Below, piece after piece: positions 36,399-45,140 of a DNA stretch of 64,000 nucleotides. The notes under the pieces are model-generated. The model made no database searches. It saw only the letters and a program-made list of their open reading frames with translations, and was not told the DNA's origin. Numbering within the stretch: position 1 is the stretch's first letter; each line of letters begins with the position of its first letter. The translations under genes and the position numbers were made by a program. The DNA comes from Rhizobium giardinii bv. giardinii H152 (lineage in GTDB: Bacteria > Pseudomonadota > Alphaproteobacteria > Rhizobiales > Rhizobiaceae), in NCBI RefSeq assembly GCF_000379605.1, contig NZ_KB902702.1, forward strand, positions 35,887-99,886, in the 5' to 3' direction.

Positions 36399-37592
36399 TC
36401 AGTCGTGCCCCTTCGGATCGGCGTGAACCGCATGATGCGACAGGAGAAGCACCACGATGAACAAGGCCGGAATGCAGGTGAAGATGATCGAAAAACCGGT
36501 GTGCTCGGCGATGAAGCCGATCAGTGACGGCGCAAACAGCATGCCGGAGTAACCCATGAAGGTAGCGACCGACAGCCCGATGCCCGGGGCCAGTCCCGGC
36601 ATGTTGCCGGCAGCGGAAAAGGCGATCGGCACCATGTTGGAAATGCCGACGCCGGCCAGCGCAAAGCCGATGATGGCCAGCGGCGCGTTGGGCGCAAGAC
36701 CGGCAAGGACGAGGCCGACCAGTGCCGTCAGCGTGCAGACGCGCAGGGTCTTCACGCCGCCGAAGCGGTCGCGCACGTGATCGCCGGCAAAGCGCATGAT
36801 CGCCATGGTCGCGGAAAAGGCGGCAAAGCCGAAGCCGGACAGGGCGACCGAGGCGCCGAGTTCGTTGCGCAGGTAGAGCGCGCCCCAATCCAGAACGCTT
36901 CCCTCCGGCACCATCGAAAACAGCGCCACCAGACCGATCAGCCAGGGAAGCGGCGTCTTCGGCAGACGCAGTTTCTGCCTGGCGACATCGGGATGCGGCC
37001 GGTCGTGGAGAATCATCGGCCAGGCAAGGCCAAGCACCACAAGACAGAACAGCGTGACGAGGATCGCGTGCGGCAACACGCCAAATTGCGCCATGATGAC
37101 ACCGCCGCTTGCCGAACCGATGAGACCGCCAAGGCTCCAATAGGCATGGCAGGACGACATGATCGCCCGGCGCATCGACTTCTCCACCTCGACCGCATTG
37201 GCATTCATCGCCACATCCATGGCGCCGACGAAGCCGCCGAGCAGGAACATGCCGATCGCCGCCGTCCAGACATTCGGCAAAAGCGTCAGGAGCAGGAGAA
37301 GCGGCGACAGGATGATGGCGGTAACCTTCACGACCTTCTGCGAGCCGAGCCGGGCAATGAAGCCGCCGGCGATCGGCATCAGCACCAGCGAACCGATGCC
37401 GAACACGAGGATCAACAGGCCGAGCACGCTTTCGCCGATGCCGAGCTTCTCCTTGAACTCCGGGATCTTCGGCGCCCAGCTACCGGTGACGAAGCCGTTC
37501 ATCAGGAATAGCAGCGACACCGCCAGGCGGGTTTTCGGCATATAGCCCGAGCGGACGGCGGCCTGCTGCTGGATTGTGCTTTGCTGAGCCAT
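36399..37592 (-). CDS. major facilitator superfamily transporter
   Basis: A 397-residue transporter with about twelve hydrophobic segments. The loop 2-3 motif is weakly present (GGFIARLGSQKVVKV, like G-x-x-x-D-R-x-G-R). Its best likeness is to the FucP/YbjJ-type group of sugar or small-molecule transporters, with SWAPKIPEFKEKLGIGESVLG at the start as in YbjJ-like proteins. AGGAAAAAG precedes the ATG at 37592. It is the last gene of a DeoR-VOC-MFS operon, and DeoR regulators usually govern sugar or sugar-phosphate use, so a carbohydrate substrate is plausible but unproven. Confidence 0.88.
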   Translation of the reverse strand: MAQQSTIQQQAAVRSGYMPKTRLAVSLLFLMNGFVTGSWAPKIPEFKEKLGIGESVLGLLILVFGIGSLVLMPIAGGFIARLGSQKVVKVTAIILSPLLLLLTLLPNVWTAAIGMFLLGGFVGAMDVAMNANAVEVEKSMRRAIMSSCHAYWSLGGLIGSASGGVIMAQFGVLPHAILVTLFCLVVLGLAWPMILHDRPHPDVARQKLRLPKTPLPWLIGLVALFSMVPEGSVLDWGALYLRNELGASVALSGFGFAAFSATMAIMRFAGDHVRDRFGGVKTLRVCTLTALVGLVLAGLAPNAPLAIIGFALAGVGISNMVPIAFSAAGNMPGLAPGIGLSVATFMGYSGMLFAPSLIGFIAEHTGFSIIFTCIPALFIVVLLLSHHAVHADPKGHD

Positions 37593-37623
37593 GATCTTTT
37601 TCCTGTGCAATCCACTGCCGGAT

Positions 37624-38004
37624 TCAAACCGTGATTTCGATGAGGTTGCCATCGGGGTCCTTCAGGACCGCCTCGTAGAAGCCATCGCCCGTCATGCGGG
37701 CGGGAGAGATGAGAATTCCTGAAGCCGCCGCCTGCGCGGCCATTGCATCCACGGCCTTCCGGCTTCCGAGCGACAGCGCAAGATGGGCGTAGCCCTGCCG
37801 TTCCTGAAGCACCTCTCGCGTGATCCAGGGACCCTGCATCACCTCGATCGAGGGGCCGCCCTTCAGCGTCAGGAAGCGCGAGCAAAAGCCGGGGCGGCGG
37901 GCGCTCTCGTAGAGATCACCCACGACCGCGCCGAACGTGTCGGCCCAGAAACGGCAGAGGCCGTCGAGGTCGGCTGTCCAGAGGGCGACGTGAGCTATCC
38001 TCAT
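37624..38004 (-). CDS. VOC family (glyoxalase/dioxygenase fold) protein
   Basis: A 126-residue vicinal oxygen chelate protein. It starts MRIAHVALWTADLDGLCRFW, where His5 is a typical metal ligand, and ends with FYEAVLKDPDGNLIEITV, whose Glu in NLIEI is the final ligand. QGYAHLALSLG supplies a middle ligand. This set of two His and a Glu matches lactoylglutathione-lyase-like VOC enzymes, but the family is broad. Its start overlaps the DeoR stop by ATGA, and the MFS gene follows after 31 bp, so it acts in whatever pathway that operon serves. Confidence 0.87.
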   Translation of the reverse strand: MRIAHVALWTADLDGLCRFWADTFGAVVGDLYESARRPGFCSRFLTLKGGPSIEVMQGPWITREVLQERQGYAHLALSLGSRKAVDAMAAQAAASGILISPARMTGDGFYEAVLKDPDGNLIEITV

Positions 38005-38783
38005 GCCTTGGTCTTTCGGGCGTGGGCGATGACAATGCCGGCCGCTTCGTAGCGACCGACGGCATCTGCCGGCGCATCGTGCTCGACAATGAGCGCCGAG
38101 CATTGAGCTGCCGCGATGACCCTGTGCGGCGCCGAGGTCGCGAATTTGTCGTTGGTGATTGCCGCCAGCACCGATGCGCTGCCGAGCGCGACAAGCCGCT
38201 TGAATTCGGCATCCTCGTATTCGAAGACGGTCAGCCCGGCGTCGATATCGGCGCCACAGGCGCCGAGAATGCAGAGATCGGGTCGCAGCGTCTCGATGTC
38301 GCGCTGCGCCCTGGCGCCGACCGCAGCGCCGACACGCCGGTCGATCTTGCCGCCGATGACGATCAGATCAACCCCTGGCTTGTCCATCAGTGCGGCGGCA
38401 ATCAGCGGCGTGTTCGTCACCGCCGTCAGCTCCAGATCGTCCGGAAGCGCCTCGGCAATCGCCAGATTTGTGGAGCCTGCGTCGAAGAAGACGGTCGTTC
38501 CCGGCTTGATGAAGGCAAGAGTGGCAGCGGCAAGTGCCGCCTTGCGCTCCGGCGCCTCGCCGACACGCTGGGCAAGGGTCGTGCTGCCGGGCGAAACCGG
38601 CAGCGCGCCGCCATAGACCCGCTCGCAAAGCCCTGCGGCGGCAAGCTCGCGCAGATCACGGCGAATCGTATCTTCGGAGACGTTGAATTCCTGCGCGAGA
38701 TCGACAGCCAGCACCCGCCCGGACGCCCGCAGGCGGTCCTGGATCAGCCGTTGACGTTGTTGAAGAAGCAGTTCTGCCTGCAT
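38001..38783 (-). CDS. DeoR family transcriptional regulator
   Basis: A 260-residue DeoR regulator. The N-terminal helix-turn-helix is LAQEFNVSEDTIRRDLRELA at residues 29-48. A sugar-phosphate-sensing DeoRC domain follows, with FFDAGSTNLAIAEAL, TNTPLIAAAL and the GGKIDRRVGAAVG block. The ATG at 38783 places the helix-turn-helix at the usual distance; there is no strong Shine-Dalgarno. It leads the DeoR-VOC-MFS operon and is divergent from a cystine-type ABC transporter across 295 bp. The effector is unknown, although DeoR proteins generally respond to phosphorylated sugars. Confidence 0.92.
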   Translation of the reverse strand: MQAELLLQQRQRLIQDRLRASGRVLAVDLAQEFNVSEDTIRRDLRELAAAGLCERVYGGALPVSPGSTTLAQRVGEAPERKAALAAATLAFIKPGTTVFFDAGSTNLAIAEALPDDLELTAVTNTPLIAAALMDKPGVDLIVIGGKIDRRVGAAVGARAQRDIETLRPDLCILGACGADIDAGLTVFEYEDAEFKRLVALGSASVLAAITNDKFATSAPHRVIAAAQCSALIVEHDAPADAVGRYEAAGIVIAHARKTKA

Positions 38784-39078
38784 GGTTCGGCCACATCGTG
38801 CATGATTACGGATAAATCGGCACAAACAGGCATACACAGGTTTTCCTGGCACTTCAACCGATTTGTGATCGCTTCTGGAAAAATTTGCCGCGAAAACCGG
38901 CAAGCCGCCTTGAATTTGAGCGATCGGCGCCAATTTTGCGTGGAAACGCCCGGAAATTGAGAAAAACCTTTCGCTGTTGCGTCGCACAATTGAAGTTTTG
39001 TGCGCTGTGGGCGGCGGGACCATATGCGATTGTCCTCTCACACCGGCGACGGGCCGGACAGAAAGATGGAAAAAGACA
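38784..39078. promoter_or_regulatory. divergent control region, DeoR operon / ABC transporter
   Basis: This region contains an inverted repeat GCACAA-N8-TTGTGC at 38984-39003, close to the transporter, and a short palindrome CAGG-TTTT-CCTG at 38837-38848 close to deoR. Either could be an operator. No gene is seen here. Confidence 0.4.
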
Positions 39079-39855
39079 ATGAAATGGGTTCACACACTTC
39101 TCGCCGCCGCCGCCATCGCGCAGCTGGTTTCGATCGCTCCGGCCTTTGCCGGCGAAAACCTTGAGGCCGTCAAGTCGGCCGGGGCGCTGAAGATCGGCAC
39201 CGAAGGCACCTACGCACCCTTCACCTATCACGACGAAAGCGGCAAGCTCGTCGGCTTCGACGTCGAGATCGGCGAAGCGATCGCCAGCAAGCTGGGCGTC
39301 AAGGCCGAGTTCCTCGAAGGCAAGTGGGACGGGCTGATCGCCGGTCTCGACGCCAACCGCTACGACGCCGTGATCAACCAGGTGGGCATCACCGAGGAGC
39401 GCAAGAAGAAGTACGATTTCTCAGAGCCTTACATCGCCTCCAAGGCCGTTCTGATCGTCAAGGCAGAGAATGAGGAGATCAAGGATTTCCCCGACCTTAA
39501 GGGCAAGAAGGCCGCGCAGTCGCTGACCAGCAACTTCGGCAAGCTGGCAGGGGCCTCCGGCGCCGAACTCGTCGGCACCGATGGCTTCGATCAGTCGATC
39601 CAGCTCGTCCTGACCGGCCGTGCCGATGCGACGATCAACGACAGCCTGTCCTTCCTCGATTTCAAGAAGCACAAGCCGGATGCTCCGGTGAAGATCGCCG
39701 CCGAGCAGGCGAATGCCGACTATTCCGGCATCATCATCCGCAAGGGCGAGCCGGAGCTTCTCGACGCGATCAACAAGGCGCTGGCCGACATCAAGGCCGA
39801 CGGCACCTATGACGCGATTTCGAAAAAGTATTTCGGCGCCGACGTTTCGAAGTAA
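39079..39855 (+). CDS. amino-acid (cystine-type) ABC transporter, binding protein
   Basis: A 258-residue periplasmic binding protein. The signal peptide spans residues 1-24 and ends in PAFA before GENLEAV. The SBP family 3 pattern is clear: LKIGTEGTYAPFTYHDESGK, GFDVEIGEAIASKLG, GKWDGLIAGLDANRYD, and NQVGITEERKKKYDFSEPY. The last block and the ending SKKYFGADVSK closely resemble FliY/TcyJ, the L-cystine binding protein. I infer cystine or a related sulfur amino acid as ligand. It heads a three-gene transport locus, with a palindromic element between it and the permease gene. Confidence 0.92.
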   Translation: MKWVHTLLAAAAIAQLVSIAPAFAGENLEAVKSAGALKIGTEGTYAPFTYHDESGKLVGFDVEIGEAIASKLGVKAEFLEGKWDGLIAGLDANRYDAVINQVGITEERKKKYDFSEPYIASKAVLIVKAENEEIKDFPDLKGKKAAQSLTSNFGKLAGASGAELVGTDGFDQSIQLVLTGRADATINDSLSFLDFKKHKPDAPVKIAAEQANADYSGIIIRKGEPELLDAINKALADIKADGTYDAISKKYFGADVSK

Positions 39856-39895
39856 CGCGACTGAGGTGGATCAGTTTCCCCAAGCCCTGTGAACG

Positions 39896-39981
39896 CCCCG
39901 CGAACGGGGAGAAGGGACGACGGAGGCTGCCGCTTGTCCCTTCTCCCCGTTCGCGGGGAGACGGCTAGGGTGAGGGGCGGA
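39896..39981. repeat. rhizobial palindromic intergenic element (RIME/REP-like)
   Basis: A perfect 23-bp inverted repeat: arm 39896-39918 (starts CCCCGCGAACGGGG) pairs with 39936-39958 across a 17-base loop, followed by AGGGTGAGGGGC. The wording around CTCCCCGTTCGCGGGGAG resembles the dispersed palindromes of rhizobial intergenic regions. Its place between binding protein and permease may set their relative expression. Confidence 0.8.
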
Positions 39982-40083
39982 TGAGGGGCCGTTACCGGTT
40001 TCGCCGCTTCGTTCTGTGAACTATAAGGCGTGATCCGTTCCGGAAGCTCCGGGGCGGATCATGTCGTTTGAAAGGCCCTGTCC

Positions 40084-40764
40084 GTGCCCTCCTGGCTCCA
40101 ACTCATGCTCGATTCGCTCCTGCCGCTTTTGCGGGCCGGACTGATCTTCACCATCCCGCTGACGCTGCTGTCGTTCGGTCTTGGCCTGGCGCTCGGGCTT
40201 CTGACGGCGATTACCCGTCTCTTCGGGGCCAAACCGCTGGTCGCCGTGGCGCGGTTCTATGTCTGGGTCATTCGCGGCACGCCGCTGCTCGTCCAGCTTT
40301 TCGTCATCTTCTACGGCCTGCCGAGCCTCGGCATCCTGCTCGACGCCTTTCCCGCGGCGCTGATCGGCTTTACGCTCAACATCGGTGCCTATACGTCCGA
40401 AATCATCCGCGCCGTCATCTCCTCGGTGCCGCGCGGCCAGTGGGAGGCGGCCTATTCGATCGGCATGAGCTGGGGCCAGGCGATGCGCCGCACCATCCTG
40501 CCGCAGGCGACCCGCGTTGCCGTGCCGCCGCTGTCCAACACCTTCATTTCGCTGGTCAAGGACACCTCGCTCGCCGCCGCCATTACCGTGCCGGAACTGT
40601 TCCAGACGGCCCAGCGCATCGTTGCCACGACCTATGAACCGCTGATCCTCTATATCGAGGCGGCGCTGATCTACCTGGCGCTCAGTTCCGTTCTCTCTGC
40701 CCTGCAGGTGCGGCTGGAAAACCGCTTTGCCCGCTATGGCGGCTTCCTGGAGGCGCGCACATGA
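40084..40764 (+). CDS. amino-acid ABC transporter permease
   Basis: A 226-residue inner-membrane permease of the His/Glu/Gln/Arg/opine group (HisM/HisQ type). It has about five hydrophobic segments. The permease signature YVWVIRGTPLLVQLFVIFYG is near residue 58, and the EAA loop reads PRGQWEAAYSIGMSWGQAMRRTILPQA near residue 118 (key residues EAAYSIGMSWGQAMRR). The start is a GTG at 40084. It overlaps the ATPase gene by ATGA. With a single permease gene the transporter likely uses a homodimer, as does the cystine system YecS. Confidence 0.93.
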   Translation: MPSWLQLMLDSLLPLLRAGLIFTIPLTLLSFGLGLALGLLTAITRLFGAKPLVAVARFYVWVIRGTPLLVQLFVIFYGLPSLGILLDAFPAALIGFTLNIGAYTSEIIRAVISSVPRGQWEAAYSIGMSWGQAMRRTILPQATRVAVPPLSNTFISLVKDTSLAAAITVPELFQTAQRIVATTYEPLILYIEAALIYLALSSVLSALQVRLENRFARYGGFLEART

Positions 40765-41522
40765 TCGAGCTCACCCATATCGAAAAGCGCTTCGGCGACA
40801 ATGTCGTCTTGAAGGACATCAGCGTCACCATCGCCGAAGGCACCGTAACAGCGCTGGTCGGCCCCTCCGGCGGCGGCAAGAGCACGCTGCTGCGCTGCGT
40901 CAACCTCCTGGAAATCCCGACCTCCGGCGCGATCCGGCTGGGCGAGGAGCGCATCGAGTTCGCCCCAAACAGGAAGACCGGCTGGGACGCCATTCAGCGC
41001 CTGCGCCGCCAGACCGGCATGGTCTTCCAGAACTTCCAGCTTTTCCCGCACCAGACAGCGATCGAGAACGTCATGGAAGGGCTGGTGACCGTCCTGAAAT
41101 GGCCGAAGGACAGGGCAAGGGCCCGCGCGAACGAACTGCTGGAAAAGGTCGGCATGGCCCACAAGGCTGACGCCTGGCCAGCAACGCTCTCGGGCGGCCA
41201 GCAGCAGCGCGTGGCGATCGCCCGCGCGCTGGCCCCTTCGCCGCGCGTGCTTCTCTGCGACGAGCCGACCTCGGCGCTCGACCCGGAACTGGCCGAGGAA
41301 GTCGTAGAGGTCTTGAACCGGCTCGCGGCCGAAGGCACGACGATGATCATGGCGACCCACGACCTGCGGCTTGCCTCGAAAGTCGCCGACCAGGTGCTGT
41401 TCCTCGACGGCGGCCTGATCGTCGAAAGCGGCCCGCCTAGGAACATCTTCCAGACGCCGCAGCGGGAACGAACGAAGAAGTTCATTTCCTCGCTGAACAT
41501 GGGCAACGACTACGAGATTTGA
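40761..41522 (+). CDS. amino-acid ABC transporter ATP-binding protein
   Basis: A 253-residue ABC ATPase. Walker A is GPSGGGKST at residues 34-42, the Q-loop VFQNFQLFPHQT, the signature LSGGQQQRVAIARAL, Walker B VLLCDEPTSALDPEL, and the H-loop MATHDL. This is the polar amino-acid uptake type (GlnQ/HisP/YecC). It is translationally coupled to the permease by ATGA. A strong terminator follows. An unusual insert (RIEFAPNRKTGWDAIQRLR) replaces the common short loop before the Q-loop. Confidence 0.94.
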   Translation: MIELTHIEKRFGDNVVLKDISVTIAEGTVTALVGPSGGGKSTLLRCVNLLEIPTSGAIRLGEERIEFAPNRKTGWDAIQRLRRQTGMVFQNFQLFPHQTAIENVMEGLVTVLKWPKDRARARANELLEKVGMAHKADAWPATLSGGQQQRVAIARALAPSPRVLLCDEPTSALDPELAEEVVEVLNRLAAEGTTMIMATHDLRLASKVADQVLFLDGGLIVESGPPRNIFQTPQRERTKKFISSLNMGNDYEI

Positions 41523-41527
41523 AACGC

Positions 41528-41554
41528 AAACGGCCGGGCAAAGCCCGGCCGTTT
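41528..41554. terminator. bidirectional terminator between ABC operon and pyc
   Basis: A perfect 12-bp stem AAACGGCCGGGC / GCCCGGCCGTTT with an AAA loop and T residues after it, placed between two convergent genes. Confidence 0.9.
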
Positions 41555-41571
41555 CTTTGGTATCGGAATGC

Positions 41572-44500
41572 TCAAGCCCCGTAGACGATCAAAAGATCCT
41601 TGGCGTCGATCTGGTCGCCGGTGCGCACCAGCACTTCGGCGATGGTGCCGTCCTTTTCGGCGTGCAGCGCGGTTTCCATCTTCATCGCCTCGATCGACAA
41701 GAGCACGTCGCCGGACTTGACGGTCTGGCCGGGCGAAACGGAGACCGTCGAGATGACGCCCGGCATCGGCGCGCCGAGATGGGTGGCGTTGCCAAGATCG
41801 GCCTTGCGGCGCGCGGCGCTCGAGGCCGAGCGGTTGCGGTCCGGCACCTTGATCAGGCGCGGCTGGCCGTTGAGCTCGAAGAACACCTTGACCATGGCCT
41901 GCTCGTCCGGCTCGCTCTTGGCCTGGTGCAGGATGACCAGCGACACGCCCTTTTCGAGTTCCGGCAGCAGTTCCTCGCCGGCCGATAGCCCGTAGAAGTA
42001 GGCGGGCGTCGGCAGCACCGAGACCGGACCGTAGGTTTCGGCGGCCTGCGCATAGTCGGTGAAAACCTTCGGATACATCAGATAGGAGGCGAATTCGAAG
42101 TCGCTGACCTTGCGCTCCAGCTTGGTCTCGATGTCCTTGCGCTCCTTGTCGAGATCGGCATCCGCAAGCAGCGAACCGGGACGGGCGGTATAGGCCTTCT
42201 CGCCCTTCAGTGCCTTTGCCTGCAGCGCCTTCGGCCATCCGCCCGGCGGCTGGCCGAGATCGCCCTTCAGCATCGACACGACCGAATCCGGGAAGGAGAC
42301 GTCCTTGGCCGGGTTCTCGACATCGGCGACCGTCAGGTCCTGAGAGACCATCATCAGCGCCATGTCGCCCACCACCTTGGAGGACGGCGTCACCTTGACG
42401 ATGTCGCCGAACATCTGGTTGGCATCGGCATAGGCCTGCGCCACCTGGTGCCAGCGGGTCTCCAGCCCGAGCGAGCGGGCCTGTTCCTTGAGGTTGGTGA
42501 ACTGGCCGCCCGGCATTTCATGCAGATAGACTTCCGACGCCGGCCCCTTGAGGTCGCTTTCGAAGGCGGCATACTGGTTACGCACCGCTTCCCAGTAGAA
42601 GGAGATGCGGCGGATCCACTCGGGATCAAGGCCCGGATCGCGCTCGGAACCGCGCAGCGCCTCGACGATCGAGCCGAGACAGGGCTGCGAGGTATTGCCG
42701 GAGAAGGCATCCATCGCCGCATCGACGACGTCGACACCGGCATCCACAGCGGCAAGGACGGTCGCGGCGGAAATGCCCGAGGTATCGTGCGTGTGGAAAT
42801 GGATCGGCAGGTCGGTTGCCTCGCGCAGCGCCTTGAACAGCACCGTCGCCGCCGCCGGTTTCAGCAGGCCGGCCATGTCCTTCAGCGCGATCATGTGCGC
42901 GCCGGCCTTTTCCAGCTCGGTGGCGAGCGCGGAGTAGTATTTCAGGTCGTATTTCGGCCGGGCGGAATTGAGGATGTCGCCGGTATAGCAGATCGCCGCC
43001 TCGCAGATCTTGTTCTCCTCGGCGACCGCGTCCATCGAGACGCGCATGTTGTCGACCCAGTTGAGGCAGTCGAACACCCGGAACACGTCGATGCCGCCCT
43101 TCGCCGCCTGGCGGACGAAGTATTTGACGACATTGTCGGGATAGTTCTTGTAGCCGACGCCGTTGGCGCCGCGCAAAAGCATCTGCAGCAAGAGGTTCGG
43201 TGCATCCTCGCGCACCTTAGCGAGACGCTCCCAGGGATCCTCGGTCAGGAAGCGCATCGACACGTCGAAGGTGGCGCCGCCCCAGCATTCGAGCGAGAAC
43301 AGGTTGGGCAGGGCACGGGCATAGGTACCGGCGACCCGGGCGATGTCATAGGTGCGCACGCGGGTGGCGAGCAGCGACTGATGGCCGTCGCGCATGGTCG
43401 TGTCGGTCAAAAGCACGCGCTTTTCCGCCCGCACCCACTCGGCGAACTTCTTCGGACCGAGCGCATCGAGCTTCTGCTTCGTGCCGTCGACGATCGCCGC
43501 ATTGCTGTGGGGAACGATCGGCTTTGCCGCATCCGCGCTCGGCTTCGGCCGGCCCTTTGCTTCCGGGTGCCCGTTGACCGTCACGTCGGCGAGGTAGGTC
43601 AAGAGCTTGGTGGCGCGGTCCTGGCGCTTGACCTGCTGGAACAACTCGGGCGTCGTGTCGATGAAGCGGGTGGTGTAGGAATTGTCCTTGAATTTCGGGT
43701 GGCTGATGATCGCTTCCAGGAAGGTGAGGTTCGTCGCCACCCCGCGAATACGGAATTCGCGCAGGGCGCGGTCCATGCGGGCGATCGCCTCGGCGGGGTT
43801 CGGCGCCCACGCGGTGACCTTGACCAGCAGCGGATCATAAAAGCGCGTGATGACAGCCCCCGGATAGGCCGTGCCGCCGTCGAGGCGAATACCGAAGCCG
43901 GACGCCGAGCGGTAGCCGGTGATGCGGCCATAGTCCGGGATGAAGTTCTGTTCCGGATCTTCGGTGGTGATGCGGCACTGCAGCGCATGGCCGTTGAGAC
44001 GGATGTCCTCCTGTTTCGGCACGCCCGATTCCGGCGTGCCGATGGCAAAGCCGTCGAGGATGTGGATCTGCGCCTTGACGATGTCGATGCCGGTCACGAC
44101 TTCGGTGACGGTATGCTCGACCTGGATGCGCGGATTGACCTCGATGAAGTAGAATTTGCCGGTATCCATATCCATCAGGTACTCGACGGTACCGGCGCCG
44201 ATGTAGTTCGTCGCCTGGGCGATCCGGGTCGAATAGCCGGCCAGTTCCTGGCGCTGCGCTTCCGTGAGATAGGGAGCCGGAGCGCGCTCGACGACTTTCT
44301 GGTTACGGCGCTGGACCGAGCAATCCCGCTCGAACAGATGCACCACGTTGCCATGGGTATCGCCGAGCACCTGGCTTTCGACGTGGCGGGCACGCTCGAC
44401 CAGTTTCTCCAGATAGACCTCGTCCTTGCCGAAAGCGGCCATTGCCTCGCGCTTGGCTTCCGTCACCTCGCGGATCAGATCCTTGGGGTCGCGGATCGCG

Positions 44501-45030
44501 CGCATGCCGCGCCCGCCGCCGCCCCAGGAAGCCTTCAGCATGACCGGATAGCCGATTTCTCCGGCGAGGCGCTGGATCTCGGCAGGATCGTCCGGCAATG
44601 GTTCGGTCGCCGGCACGACCGGCACGCCGATCTCGATCGCGAGATTGCGGGCGGCGACCTTGTTGCCGAGGCGCCGCATCGTGTCACCGGTTGGCCCGAT
44701 GAAGATGATGCCGGCCGCCTTGCAGGCGTCGACGAATTCCGGGCTTTCCGACAGAAGGCCGTAGCCCGGATGGATGGCATCGGCGCCCGACAGCTTGGCG
44801 ACGCGGATGATTTCATCGATCGACAGATAGCTCTCGATCGGACCGAGATCGCGTGCGAGGTGCGAGCCGCGGCCGATCTGGTAGCTTTCGTCCGCCTTGA
44901 ACCGGTGCAGCGCGAGCTTGTCCTCCTCCGCCCATACCGCAACCGTTTTTATTCCCAGCTCGTTTGCAGCGCGAAACACGCGGATGGCAATTTCAGAACG
45001 ATTGGCGACAAGGATCTTTGAAATGGGCAA
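41572..45030 (-). CDS. pyc: pyruvate carboxylase
   Basis: Pyc carboxylates pyruvate to oxaloacetate, the main anaplerotic step in rhizobia. The 1152-residue polypeptide has all domains in order. The biotin carboxylase has KILVANRSEIAIRVFRAA and the ATP-grasp WGGGGRGMRAI. The carboxyltransferase has LLTDTTMRDGHQSLLATR and ECWGGATFDVSMRFL. The C-terminal biotin domain has IEAMKMETALHA, with Lys about 35 residues from the end. The start is a TTG at 45030 with AGGAG six bases upstream. It lies 110 bp downstream of a LuxR regulator on the same strand and ends at a strong terminator. Confidence 0.97.
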   Translation of the reverse strand: MPISKILVANRSEIAIRVFRAANELGIKTVAVWAEEDKLALHRFKADESYQIGRGSHLARDLGPIESYLSIDEIIRVAKLSGADAIHPGYGLLSESPEFVDACKAAGIIFIGPTGDTMRRLGNKVAARNLAIEIGVPVVPATEPLPDDPAEIQRLAGEIGYPVMLKASWGGGGRGMRAIRDPKDLIREVTEAKREAMAAFGKDEVYLEKLVERARHVESQVLGDTHGNVVHLFERDCSVQRRNQKVVERAPAPYLTEAQRQELAGYSTRIAQATNYIGAGTVEYLMDMDTGKFYFIEVNPRIQVEHTVTEVVTGIDIVKAQIHILDGFAIGTPESGVPKQEDIRLNGHALQCRITTEDPEQNFIPDYGRITGYRSASGFGIRLDGGTAYPGAVITRFYDPLLVKVTAWAPNPAEAIARMDRALREFRIRGVATNLTFLEAIISHPKFKDNSYTTRFIDTTPELFQQVKRQDRATKLLTYLADVTVNGHPEAKGRPKPSADAAKPIVPHSNAAIVDGTKQKLDALGPKKFAEWVRAEKRVLLTDTTMRDGHQSLLATRVRTYDIARVAGTYARALPNLFSLECWGGATFDVSMRFLTEDPWERLAKVREDAPNLLLQMLLRGANGVGYKNYPDNVVKYFVRQAAKGGIDVFRVFDCLNWVDNMRVSMDAVAEENKICEAAICYTGDILNSARPKYDLKYYSALATELEKAGAHMIALKDMAGLLKPAAATVLFKALREATDLPIHFHTHDTSGISAATVLAAVDAGVDVVDAAMDAFSGNTSQPCLGSIVEALRGSERDPGLDPEWIRRISFYWEAVRNQYAAFESDLKGPASEVYLHEMPGGQFTNLKEQARSLGLETRWHQVAQAYADANQMFGDIVKVTPSSKVVGDMALMMVSQDLTVADVENPAKDVSFPDSVVSMLKGDLGQPPGGWPKALQAKALKGEKAYTARPGSLLADADLDKERKDIETKLERKVSDFEFASYLMYPKVFTDYAQAAETYGPVSVLPTPAYFYGLSAGEELLPELEKGVSLVILHQAKSEPDEQAMVKVFFELNGQPRLIKVPDRNRSASSAARRKADLGNATHLGAPMPGVISTVSVSPGQTVKSGDVLLSIEAMKMETALHAEKDGTIAEVLVRTGDQIDAKDLLIVYGA

Positions 45031-45140
45031 GTCGGACTCCTCAAGACTTGAACGCGGTCATGCTGCACCGCGAAAAGGACTATTAGCGGTTCATGACAGG
45101 AAGTTCAATTTCAGAGTCGACATGAGGGCGTTCAATTTCG

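Noticed and set aside
42448-45021. An 857-codon open frame antisense to pyc
   Set aside because: High-GC shadow of pyruvate carboxylase. No recognisable domains, and the sense frame is certain.
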